24,932 bases of DNA from Chloroflexota bacterium. GTDB lineage: Bacteria; Chloroflexota; Limnocylindria; Limnocylindrales; CSP1-4. Position 1 is the stretch's first letter. Each line of letters begins with the position of its first letter. The notes beneath the pieces were generated by a model, which saw nothing but the letters and a program-made list of their open reading frames with translations, was not told where the DNA came from and ran no database searches. The position numbers and the translations under genes were made by a program. The DNA is taken from positions 1 through 24,932 of the forward strand of contig JAJYMP010000151.1 of NCBI GenBank assembly GCA_021786915.1, written 5' to 3'. This document shows positions 1 through 7,075 of this stretch, piece by piece.

Positions 1-206
1 TCGTGCTGGTGAGCGGTCGGGCGGGCTTCGAGCTGGTGCAGAAGGCGGCGGTGGCGGGCGTGCCGATCCTGGCTGCGGTCTCGGCCCCGTCGGACCTCGC
101 GGTCGACGCGGCCGAGCGCCTGGGGATGACGCTGGTCGGGTTCCTGCGCCGGGAGGGCTTCAACGTCTACACGCGCCCGGACCGGATCGCGGTCGGGCGG
201 GCGTAG
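1..206 (+). CDS. fdhD: FdhD, C-terminal fragment (formate dehydrogenase sulfurtransferase)
   Basis: The 5' part lies outside the window; the frame is open from the left edge and ends in TAG at 204-206. FdhD transfers sulfur from a cysteine desulfurase to the molybdenum cofactor of formate dehydrogenase in the cytoplasm. The visible 67 residues match the family's C-terminus: [13 protein letters not shown], then [15 protein letters not shown], then [14 protein letters not shown]. The active-site CXXC loop would lie upstream and is not visible. It ends six bases from the convergent stop of the decahaem cytochrome gene, so the two probably belong to separate units. Its presence suggests a formate dehydrogenase further left that could feed electrons to quinone; that is inference. 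I am confident of the family. Confidence 0.93.
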   Translation, partial: VLVSGRAGFELVQKAAVAGVPILAAVSAPSDLAVDAAERLGMTLVGFLRREGFNVYTRPDRIAVGRA

Positions 207-212
207 CGCGGG

Positions 213-1856
213 CTACCCGAGCTCCCGGTCCAGCCGCCGCTTGAGCAGGACCAGGAACACGATGCACAGGGCGATCAGCGCGAGGACCACGGTCATCGCC
301 TCACGCCGGAAGTTGCTCTGCTCGATCTTCGCCTCGGCGCGCGCCTGGGCTTCCCGCGCCTTGGCGGTGGCGTCCGTCGCGAGCTGGGAGATCGTCGCGA
401 GCTTCGTCGTGTGCACCGCGGCCTGCGCCTGGATGAGGCTCGTCTTGGCGCCCGCGAGGATCACCTCCGCGTCGGAGGTGATCATCCCGAGCCTCGACGC
501 CTGCTGGATCTCCGCGTCGGCGAGGTTGTAGGCGGCCTCAGCCCCCTTGACGGCCTTGCTGATGCCCACGGCCTGGGCGTAGATGTCCGAATCGGGGTGG
601 TGGCACGTGTCGCACCGGCGGTCGGCGTCGTTCGCGAACCGGGCCACCTCCAGGCGCAGCTTGTGGGTCTGCAGATCGTGGCAGGTGACGCAGGCGTAGT
701 TCGGCGTCAGCGGGTGGAAGAACCGGTCCGAGCTCGGCTGCGTGACGTCGTGCCAGCCGTGGCACGTCCAGCACTGGGGGCCGGCGGCGGGGAGCTGCGC
801 GTGCCTGCTCTCCTCGTACAGCTTCTGGGTGGCGGTGTGGCACTTCCCGCAGACCTCGACGACCGTGGCCGACGTGGGCGGCTGGGCATCGTGCGAGCCG
901 TGGCAGCTGGCGCACGTCGGTGCCCGCGTGTCCTTGTTCTGGAGCAGCGCCACGCCGTGGACGCTCTGCGCGTAGACCGCGTACTGGTCGGTGGCGATGC
1001 CGTACGGTGCCATCCTCGCCGCGTCGGAGTGGCAGCTCGAGCACAGCGCCGGGACGTTGAGGGGGAACACCTTGGCCGTGGGGTCGGTGGTCTTCTTGAT
1101 GTCGTGCACGCCGTGGCAGTCCACGCAGATGGCGACCCGCACGTCGTTGTTCACGAGCAGCTGCTGGCCGTGGACGCTGGTCCAGTACTTGGCGTACTGG
1201 TCGGTCTCCAGGTTGTAGGGCTTCATGCGCGCTGGATCCGCATGGCAGCTGCCGCACAGGCCCACCGTCTGCATGCGGGTCGGGACGCCCACGAACCCCT
1301 TCGCTGGATCCATGGCCACGGTGATCTGGTCCGACGTCGGGTCGCCGCCGTGGCAGTCGGCGCAGGTCACGCCGACCGACGCGTGGACGCTGCTCTTCCA
1401 GTCGGCTGCGATCGAGGCCTGCTTGTCGTTGACCGCGCTGTGGCAGTCGTAGCAGCTGTTCTTGTCGCCGTTCGCGGGGTGTGCGATGGGCGACGGGACG
1501 GGCGGGGCCGTGGCCGGGATGGGCGTCGGCGGCGGCATCGTCGGGATGAACAGCGGGTTCAGCGATTCGGAGGCCGACGGACTGAAGTTCGGGGTCCAGC
1601 CGGGCGTGGGCGCGGCGGATCCGGTCGCTGATCCGGGGTCGGCGGACGGGGCGGGCGAGCCGGCGGCGTCCGGGGGGGCCATGGTGGGCGCCGCGGGGAC
1701 GTCGAGGGAGGCAGCGGCCGAGGCCGACGGGTCGGCGCTGCTAGCCGAGCCCGCGAGCGCGAACCAGGCGAACCCGAGCAGGCTCGTCGCGGCGGCGAGC
1801 CGCTGAGCGCGGCGCCGGGCCAGCTGCGTGCGGGAGAGGACCGCCCTAGCTGACAT
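213..1856 (-). CDS. Decahaem cytochrome c with C-terminal membrane anchor (bc-complex electron acceptor)
   Basis: The product is 547 residues. Residues 1-40 form an export signal with an Arg-rich start, and residues 41-127 are a Pro/Ser/Ala linker. Ten CXXCH sites follow between about residues 135 and 430 (CYDCH, CADCH, CGSCH, CVDCH, CSSCH, CASCH, CGKCH, CWTCH, CVTCH, CDTCH). A helical Ala-rich stretch (about 440-515) and one C-terminal membrane helix (about 520-540) with a positive tail complete it. The frame is open to 1904, but I chose the ATG at 1856: it begins the signal peptide and overlaps the cytochrome b stop by 11 bases, which suggests translational coupling. As the third gene after Rieske and cytochrome b, it most likely takes the place of cytochrome c1 and passes electrons onward. 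The acceptor is unknown. No close named homologue is recognised. Confidence 0.88.
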   Translation of the reverse strand: MSARAVLSRTQLARRRAQRLAAATSLLGFAWFALAGSASSADPSASAAASLDVPAAPTMAPPDAAGSPAPSADPGSATGSAAPTPGWTPNFSPSASESLNPLFIPTMPPPTPIPATAPPVPSPIAHPANGDKNSCYDCHSAVNDKQASIAADWKSSVHASVGVTCADCHGGDPTSDQITVAMDPAKGFVGVPTRMQTVGLCGSCHADPARMKPYNLETDQYAKYWTSVHGQQLLVNNDVRVAICVDCHGVHDIKKTTDPTAKVFPLNVPALCSSCHSDAARMAPYGIATDQYAVYAQSVHGVALLQNKDTRAPTCASCHGSHDAQPPTSATVVEVCGKCHTATQKLYEESRHAQLPAAGPQCWTCHGWHDVTQPSSDRFFHPLTPNYACVTCHDLQTHKLRLEVARFANDADRRCDTCHHPDSDIYAQAVGISKAVKGAEAAYNLADAEIQQASRLGMITSDAEVILAGAKTSLIQAQAAVHTTKLATISQLATDATAKAREAQARAEAKIEQSNFRREAMTVVLALIALCIVFLVLLKRRLDRELG

Positions 1857-2937
1857 AGCCGACCACCGTGAGCACGACGAGTGCGACGAGGATGAGCGTG
1901 GCACCGCCGACGGCGAACTTCCGCCGTCTGGCGAGCACCTCCGGGCTGCGGTCCAGGAAGGGCCACACGACCAGCACCCCGACGCCCACGATCGGGATCA
2001 GGATGCCGACGATCCGGGGCACCAGCTTGAGCATCTGGTAGACGCCCAGGAAGTACCACTCGGGCTTGACGTGCTGGGGCGTCTGGAGCGGGTTCGCCGG
2101 GTCCTCGAGGCCGGCCGGGAAGATCGACGCGAGGACCACCAGGATCGCAAGCAGGATGTACCAGGCCACCAGCTCGTCCACCAGGTAGTTGGGGAAGAAC
2201 GGCCGGACCGGTTCGTCCTCGAGCGCCGACTTGCCCTCCGGCGTGCGCGGCTCGGGCCGCTTGGGGCTCGCGAGGCCCATCTGGTGCACCAGGACCAGGT
2301 GCAGCCCCAGCAGCACGGCGAGCGAGATCGGGAGCACCAGGACGTGGATGCCGAAGAAGCGGCTCATGGTGTCGCCGGTGACGTCCGCGCCTCCCCGGAG
2401 GAGCGTGAGATCGGACTCGCCGATGACGGGCACGCTGCCCGCGATCTCGGTGCCCACAACGGTGGCCCAATAGGCGCGCTGGTCCCACGGCAGCAGGTAG
2501 CCGGTGAAGCCGAAGCCCATGGTCACCATGAGCAGGAGCATGCCCACCAGCCAGACCACCTGGCGCGGGTACTTGTAGGCGGCCTGGAAGAAGATCCGCA
2601 GCAGGTGCAGGATCACGAACAGGATCATCAGGTCCGCGCCCCAGTGGTGGATGCTGCGGATCAGCCAGCCGAAGTTCACCTCGCTGGTGATGAACTGCAC
2701 GCTCTTGTAGGCGGCCTCGGGCGTGCCCTTGAAGTAGAGCGCCAGCAGCGTGCCCGTCGTGGCCTGGATCATGAACAGGAACAGGGCGATGCCGCCGAAG
2801 TACATCGTGTTCGCGGCCCTCGGCACGCGGACGTGGAGGCTCGCGTTGATCACGGGCCCGAGCCCCGTGTGCTCGTCGAGCCAGGTCACGACGCGGCCCG
2901 GGGCGACCTCGGTGCCAGTCTTGGGCGTCGCGGTCAT
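1846..2937 (-). CDS. Cytochrome b of a bc-type quinol oxidase (one-piece, b6-like ligand spacing)
   Basis: The membrane subunit that oxidises quinol and carries haems bL and bH; 363 residues, so the cytochrome b core and the subunit-IV part are in one chain. Haem ligands are readable: His97 and His111 in helix B (RSIHHWGAD...ILHLLR), and His198 and His213 in helix D (GIHVLV...GLHLVL). The helix D pair is 15 apart, as in cytochrome b6 and unlike the 14 of mitochondrial cytochrome b. A Qo-site PEWY lies at 292-295. I see no Cys at the position that anchors haem ci in b6; the aligned residues are Tyr/Phe. It begins one base after the Rieske stop and its end overlaps the decahaem gene, so the three form a tight operon. 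Substrate is probably menaquinol, by inference. Confidence 0.95.
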   Translation of the reverse strand: MTATPKTGTEVAPGRVVTWLDEHTGLGPVINASLHVRVPRAANTMYFGGIALFLFMIQATTGTLLALYFKGTPEAAYKSVQFITSEVNFGWLIRSIHHWGADLMILFVILHLLRIFFQAAYKYPRQVVWLVGMLLLMVTMGFGFTGYLLPWDQRAYWATVVGTEIAGSVPVIGESDLTLLRGGADVTGDTMSRFFGIHVLVLPISLAVLLGLHLVLVHQMGLASPKRPEPRTPEGKSALEDEPVRPFFPNYLVDELVAWYILLAILVVLASIFPAGLEDPANPLQTPQHVKPEWYFLGVYQMLKLVPRIVGILIPIVGVGVLVVWPFLDRSPEVLARRRKFAVGGATLILVALVVLTVVGYVS

Positions 2938-2938
2938 C

Positions 2939-3532
2939 TCAAGACTCCGTGAGGAAGATCTGGTTGCCCTCGACGGACACGTTGAGCGGCGGCAGCCCGG
3001 TCGGCGGCGGCCCCCCCACCACGGCGCCGTTCGCCGGGTTGAACAGGCCGCCGTGGCACGGGCACACGATCTGGGACGAGAGGTCGTTCCACGCCACCAC
3101 GCAGCCGAGGTGCGTGCAAATGGCCGAGTAGGCCTTCACGCCGGCATCGGTGTTGACCACGATGGCCGGCTTGCTGCCCATGGCGACGACCTTGCCGGCC
3201 CCGGGCGGGATGTCGTCGGTGGTCCCGACGAGGACCTTCCCACCGCTCTCGTTAGCTCCGGAGGAGGTGGGGACGAGGAAGGCCACGATCGGGGTCAGGA
3301 CCATCGACGCCGTGGAGATGACGGTCAGGCCGCCGAGCCAGGCAAGAAACCTGCGACGACCGGAGGACGGGGCGGGACGCGCGGCGTCCCCGGTCAGGGC
3401 GGCGGGCGCGGGCGGGGGAGGGGCAGCCGGGACGCTGACCTGCGCCGCGAGGCTTTGCGCTTCGCTGCCGGCTGACCCGGGCGTCACGGACGCGCGGGCA
3501 ATGGTCCCGGGCCCCGTGGCCTCCGATTCCAT
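2939..3532 (-). CDS. Rieske iron-sulfur protein of the bc complex
   Basis: The 2Fe-2S subunit that takes the first electron from quinol; 197 residues. A cytoplasmic Ala/Pro-rich tail (1-57) is followed by a twin-arginine type signal anchor (RRRFL at 59-63, hydrophobic to about 87). The Rieske domain has cluster motifs CTHLGC (139-144) and CPCHGG (157-162), which hold the two Cys and two His ligands and the structural disulfide. A GPPP loop follows at 174-177. A strong ribosome site, GGAGGAG, lies just upstream of the ATG. It is the first gene of the Rieske, cytochrome b, decahaem operon, with a sigma-70-like promoter 90-120 bases upstream. The long N-terminal tail is unusual compared with proteobacterial Rieske subunits. 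Confidence 0.95.
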   Translation of the reverse strand: MESEATGPGTIARASVTPGSAGSEAQSLAAQVSVPAAPPPPAPAALTGDAARPAPSSGRRRFLAWLGGLTVISTASMVLTPIVAFLVPTSSGANESGGKVLVGTTDDIPPGAGKVVAMGSKPAIVVNTDAGVKAYSAICTHLGCVVAWNDLSSQIVCPCHGGLFNPANGAVVGGPPPTGLPPLNVSVEGNQIFLTES

Positions 3533-3624
3533 CCCTCTCCTCCAGCGCTGGGCTGCGTGGATCCCTGCTGGATGGAATTGTCATGTGGCCCTGATCGCGG
3601 ACCAACGTATGGACCGGTACAGAA

Positions 3625-3653
3625 AGGATATATACCCCCGGAATCCGGGTCAA
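3625..3653 (-). promoter_or_regulatory. Putative sigma-70-type promoter of the Rieske/cytochrome b operon
   Basis: Read on the minus strand, TTGACC (3653-3648) and TATCCT (3630-3625) are separated by exactly 17 bases, in a locally AT-rich spot (TATATAT) that stands out in this GC-rich DNA. A start near 3618 would give a leader of about 85 bases. The spacer holds the 13-base palindrome CCCGGA-A-TCCGGG (3637-3649), a possible operator. The boxes and spacing are seen; promoter function is inferred. Confidence 0.5.
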
Positions 3654-3731
3654 AGGTCACCCAACGCAACCGCCTCAACGGTCGGCGAGCGTCGGCGCTC
3701 CGAGACGACATCGAGCCTGCCTGAGGCGAAG

Positions 3732-3763
3732 GTCGCCCTCACGGAACGAGCCGCGAGGGCGAC
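3732..3763 (-). terminator. Hairpin, likely terminator of the maturation/NapC operon
   Basis: Nine perfectly paired bases (GTCGCCCTC/GAGGGCGAC) continue through one possible G-U pair on the minus-strand transcript into three more pairs closing a six-base loop. It lies about 55 bases after the stop of the NapC-type decahaem gene and before the Rieske promoter. There is no clear U-tract, common for GC-rich genomes, so it may be a processing or 3'-end stabilising structure instead. Confidence 0.5.
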
Positions 3764-3817
3764 GGTGGTCTCGGGGCGGCACGCTGTCGGTGCGAGGGCG
3801 GCGCCTTGCCGGGCCGA

Positions 3818-5521
3818 CTAGGACCCTCCGGGCGGCCTGAGGACGTGTCCCTCGAGCGGCCACGACAGGCCGCTCGCGAGGCCACTGGGGCTCGTGACGG
3901 AGCCCTGGAGGAAGGGCGTGGTCACCGGCAGCACTTGGTTCCTCCCGTGGCAGGTGGCGCAGAAGACCGGCTGGTGGCAGTAGGCGCAGGCTTGGTTGCC
4001 CTGCTTGCGGATAACCGCCGCGTGGTTGGTCGCCATGTCGTCGTGGTCAACCGTGACCGCGCCTGTCGAGTGGCAGTTGACGCAGAAGTCCCTGGCATGG
4101 CACTCCCCGCAATCCTGGCCACCCGGGTCCACGCTCGTCGCCACCGACTTGTGGTTGAACACCCAGAGGCTGTCGTCGTGCGTCGCCGGCGGCGCGCCCA
4201 GCGGCAGGCTGGCAACCGGCCCGATCTGCGGGAACGTGTGGCACGTGTCGCAGGTGGAGGGGATGACCTCTTGGGTGATCTGGCCGCCGACCACCTTGTA
4301 GTGGCCGCCGTCGTGGCAGCGGAAGCAGCCGGGGAAGTCCAGGTGCCCCAGGTTGTTCGGGTAGGTCTTCGCGCTGACCTTCATCTCGGGCGTCGCGGTG
4401 AGCGTGTAGAGGCTCTTGATCTCGGCTACGGCGCTTGCGATCTCGGTGGCTTTGGACTGCGCGAGGGGCGGGTAGTTGAGCGCGTAGAACTGCGGCAGCT
4501 TGTCGGCCTCCGCGTCCGCCGTTGCGACGTCCGGGTACGTGCCGTACAGGATCCGCATGGACTCGCGCTTGATGAACGGCAGCGTCTTGTCGATCGTGCC
4601 CGCCGTGAGCGCCGCGTCGACGCCGTTCCTGGGGTTCGCGATGTCGTGGCCGACGCGGTTGTGGCAGTCGTAGCAGGACATCGTCGTCGCGCTCTCGCTC
4701 GTCTTGATGGCCGCCACCTCGGGCACCACGTCGCCGGTGTCCTTGACCTTCGCCTGCGAGATGTAGTTCGCCACCGACCCGTCGGGTTGGGTCGCCTCGA
4801 CGTAGTCCACCGTCTGGGCTCGGGGGTCCGAGCTGTAGAAGGTGACATGGCGGAGCACGTGCCAGTGCACGCTCCGGCTCACGTCGAAGGGGTCGCCGCC
4901 GGTCGGGCGGATGAGCAGGCCGACGAACTGCGGCGTGTTGGCCGAGTCCTCGGTGTAGACGGTCTCGGTCTTGAGCGTCGTGACCGCGGTTCGCGTGACG
5001 CCGTGGCAGCCCTCGCACGTCTCGCTCGCCGGGGGCATGCCCGCGTGGTCCGGCGGCGGGATGGGCGTGGGGTAGGAGCCCAGCACGACCTCGATGAGTT
5101 GCTTGGTGCCGTTGATCTTGGCCTTGACCCAGCCCATGATCCCGGGCTCCACGTGGCACTCGGCGCAGGCCACGCTCTTGTGGGGGCCCGCCTCGTAGGC
5201 CTGGAGCTCGGGCGACATCGTGTGGCAGCGGCCGCAGAAGTCGGCCGTCTCGGTCCAGTGGACCAGCGACACGGACGTGAACACGGCGATGCCGCCGATC
5301 CCCGAGAGGACCAGCAGCAGCGCGAACAGCCCCCGCCGGGAGCTGGGCATCCGCGGGCGGCGCCCGCGTAGGTAGAACGCGTTGCGGCGCCGCTTCGGCT
5401 CTGAGGCGGCCGCGTCGCCCCCCACCGGGTCAGGCGCGGGAGAGGTGTCCGGCCCGTCGCCGCCGACAGCGCCCAGCAGGGGTTCAGGCTGGGATGCGTC
5501 GGGCTCGGCGGGTTCGCTCAT
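3818..5521 (-). CDS. NapC/NirT-type membrane-anchored decahaem cytochrome c
   Basis: The product is 567 residues. A cytoplasmic tail rich in Pro/Asp (1-45) and a basic patch lead to one membrane helix (about 64-86). The haem region begins in NapC/NrfH style with CGRCH (96-100) followed by TMSPELQAYE, then CAECH with a following PG. Eight further sites are CEGCH, CYDCH, CFRCH, CDTCH, CGECH, CVNCH, CAYCH and CATCH. NapC-family proteins oxidise menaquinol at the membrane face and hand electrons to periplasmic or surface partners. The family usually has four or five haems; here five to six extra sites extend it, perhaps a fused acceptor domain. It is the last gene of the operon with CcdA, ResB, CcsA and the TlpA-like protein; a GAGG ribosome site precedes the ATG. 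The physiological acceptor is unknown. Confidence 0.88.
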   Translation of the reverse strand: MSEPAEPDASQPEPLLGAVGGDGPDTSPAPDPVGGDAAASEPKRRRNAFYLRGRRPRMPSSRRGLFALLLVLSGIGGIAVFTSVSLVHWTETADFCGRCHTMSPELQAYEAGPHKSVACAECHVEPGIMGWVKAKINGTKQLIEVVLGSYPTPIPPPDHAGMPPASETCEGCHGVTRTAVTTLKTETVYTEDSANTPQFVGLLIRPTGGDPFDVSRSVHWHVLRHVTFYSSDPRAQTVDYVEATQPDGSVANYISQAKVKDTGDVVPEVAAIKTSESATTMSCYDCHNRVGHDIANPRNGVDAALTAGTIDKTLPFIKRESMRILYGTYPDVATADAEADKLPQFYALNYPPLAQSKATEIASAVAEIKSLYTLTATPEMKVSAKTYPNNLGHLDFPGCFRCHDGGHYKVVGGQITQEVIPSTCDTCHTFPQIGPVASLPLGAPPATHDDSLWVFNHKSVATSVDPGGQDCGECHARDFCVNCHSTGAVTVDHDDMATNHAAVIRKQGNQACAYCHQPVFCATCHGRNQVLPVTTPFLQGSVTSPSGLASGLSWPLEGHVLRPPGGS

Positions 5522-5537
5522 GCTTGCCTCAGTGGCT

Positions 5538-6149
5538 CTACTTGGCCAGGATCGCCTGGATCTCGCTGTCCATGGTCGCGACGTCCAAGGCGCCGATCCT
5601 GACGTCCTTGATCTTCCCGTCGGCCCCGATGAAGAAGTGGGTCGGGATGCCCATCGTGCGGTACGTGCTCGCGATGACGGTGCGCTGGTCCACCGCGATC
5701 GGGAAGGTCAGGCTCGCCCGCCCGGCGTAGCCGGAGACGTCGGACGCCGATTCGCTGATGAACACGCCGAGGATGTTCAGGCCCCGCGCCTGGTACTTCT
5801 GGTACTCGGCCTGCACGTCCGGCGCCTCGGCCCGGCAGTCCGGGCACCAGGAGGCCCCGAACGTCAGCCAGAGCGGCTTGCCGGCGTAGTCCGAGAGCTT
5901 CACGGTCTTGCCGTCATAGGTGGTCGCGGTGAAGTCGGGCGGGACCCCGCCGATCGTGGGCGCCGCGTTCGCCACGTTGCCGGTGAGGTTGACCTGCGTC
6001 AGGCCGTCGCTGCCCTCGCCGGCACCGCCGATGAGGAACGCCGCCAGGCCGATCACCACGGCGGCGACCCCGAGGACGACGACGGTCTGCAGCCGCCCGG
6101 CGGACCGCCCCGCCGCCGGGGTCTGTGCCGCGGCTTCTGCTGCGTTCAT
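5538..6149 (-). CDS. TlpA/ResA-like membrane-anchored thioredoxin
   Basis: A thiol-disulfide protein that probably reduces the CXXCH cysteines of apocytochromes before haem attachment. The product is 203 residues: an N-terminal membrane helix (21-40), then a thioredoxin fold with the active site WCPDC (Cys102, Cys105) and a cis-Pro in GIPTHFF. A TTG nine bases upstream (6158) could also start it; I chose the ATG at 6149 because AAGGG lies too close to the TTG, although its distance to the ATG (12 bases) is on the long side. It sits between ccsA and the NapC-type gene, the usual company for ResA. The CPDC dipeptide differs from the CEPC of Bacillus ResA, so the exact reductase role is not certain. 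Confidence 0.88.
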   Translation of the reverse strand: MNAAEAAAQTPAAGRSAGRLQTVVVLGVAAVVIGLAAFLIGGAGEGSDGLTQVNLTGNVANAAPTIGGVPPDFTATTYDGKTVKLSDYAGKPLWLTFGASWCPDCRAEAPDVQAEYQKYQARGLNILGVFISESASDVSGYAGRASLTFPIAVDQRTVIASTYRTMGIPTHFFIGADGKIKDVRIGALDVATMDSEIQAILAK

Positions 6150-6177
6150 GGACTTCAAGTTCCCTTCGCGCCGGCGG

Positions 6178-7062
6178 CTACGTGAGGCCGGAGTAGCTGT
6201 GGAGCCCGCCGAAGAACAGGTTCCCGAAGTAGGTGAACAGGACGGCTGCGAAGCCCACGACCAGGAGCCATGCCGCCCGCTGGCCGCGCCAGCCGCGCAC
6301 GACGCGCGCGTGGAGGTAGGTGCCGTAGATCAGCCAGGTCACGAGCGACGCCGTCTCCTTGGGATCCCAGCTCCAGTATGTGCCCCAGGCGGTGTTCGCC
6401 CAGACGGCGCCGAGGATGATCGTGAGCGTCAGGAACGGGTAGCCAACCACGACCGCGCGGTAGCCGATCTCGTCGAGCACCTGGGGCTTCGGGAGGCCCC
6501 ACCGGCCGCCCTCGGGCTGGATCAGGTAGAGCAGCGCCGCGCCGAACGCGATGGCGAACGAGCCGTAAGCGATGATCGCGACCGCGACGTGGACCGTGAG
6601 CAGCAGGTTGTTCTGGAGCGCGGGGACGAGCGGCTCGATCGTGCTCGGGATCGTCCACGCGTACAGCATCATGACCAGCGCGACCGGCATCGCGATCAGC
6701 GCGAGGACGCGCTGGTGGTACTTGCGCTCGAAGTACATGTACGAGACGAGCACGCCCAGGGCGAACGCCAGCGAGAACTCGTACATGTTCTGGAACGGGC
6801 CGTGGCCCGTCGCGATCGCCCGGAAGACCAGCGCGAAGAACAGCGTGACCACGGCGAGCCAGCCGATGATGGTGGCGTAGCTCCCGATAGCGGTGGTGCG
6901 CGGCCCGGTCACGAAGCCGACGGCCGGCGTCGTCGTCTCCATGCCCGCGGTGCGCATCCGGGTCGCCCGGAGGCCCGACAGCGCGTACCCCAGGTACAGC
7001 ACCGTGGCCATGACGGTCCAGAGGATGCTCGCGATCACGAAATACCAGGACAGCTTCTCCAT
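6178..7062 (-). CDS. ccsA: CcsA (ResC) haem-handling protein, System II cytochrome c maturation
   Basis: With ResB it forms the cytochrome c synthetase that moves haem across the membrane and attaches it to CXXCH sites. The product is 294 residues with about eight membrane helices. The signature WWD segment lies at 221-237 (WANTAWGTYWSWDPKET). Candidate haem-ligand histidines are His158 (in LLLTVHVAV) and His288 (in GGLHSY). The gene starts with ATG after AAGG and begins 13 bases from the end of resB. The family is also called CcsB in some databases. Its length is close to that of ResC-type proteins rather than the longer CcmF. Confidence 0.95.
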   Translation of the reverse strand: MEKLSWYFVIASILWTVMATVLYLGYALSGLRATRMRTAGMETTTPAVGFVTGPRTTAIGSYATIIGWLAVVTLFFALVFRAIATGHGPFQNMYEFSLAFALGVLVSYMYFERKYHQRVLALIAMPVALVMMLYAWTIPSTIEPLVPALQNNLLLTVHVAVAIIAYGSFAIAFGAALLYLIQPEGGRWGLPKPQVLDEIGYRAVVVGYPFLTLTIILGAVWANTAWGTYWSWDPKETASLVTWLIYGTYLHARVVRGWRGQRAAWLLVVGFAAVLFTYFGNLFFGGLHSYSGLT

Positions 7063-7075
7063 CGGTGGACCTTCC

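Noticed and set aside
411..1631. Long plus-strand open frame opposite the decahaem gene
   Set aside because: Arg/Val/Gly-rich shadow typical of GC-rich DNA; the minus strand has ten haem motifs and a signal peptide.
3806..5371. 521-codon plus-strand open frame opposite the NapC-type gene
   Set aside because: Composition is that of an antisense shadow, and the opposite strand is clearly a haem protein.
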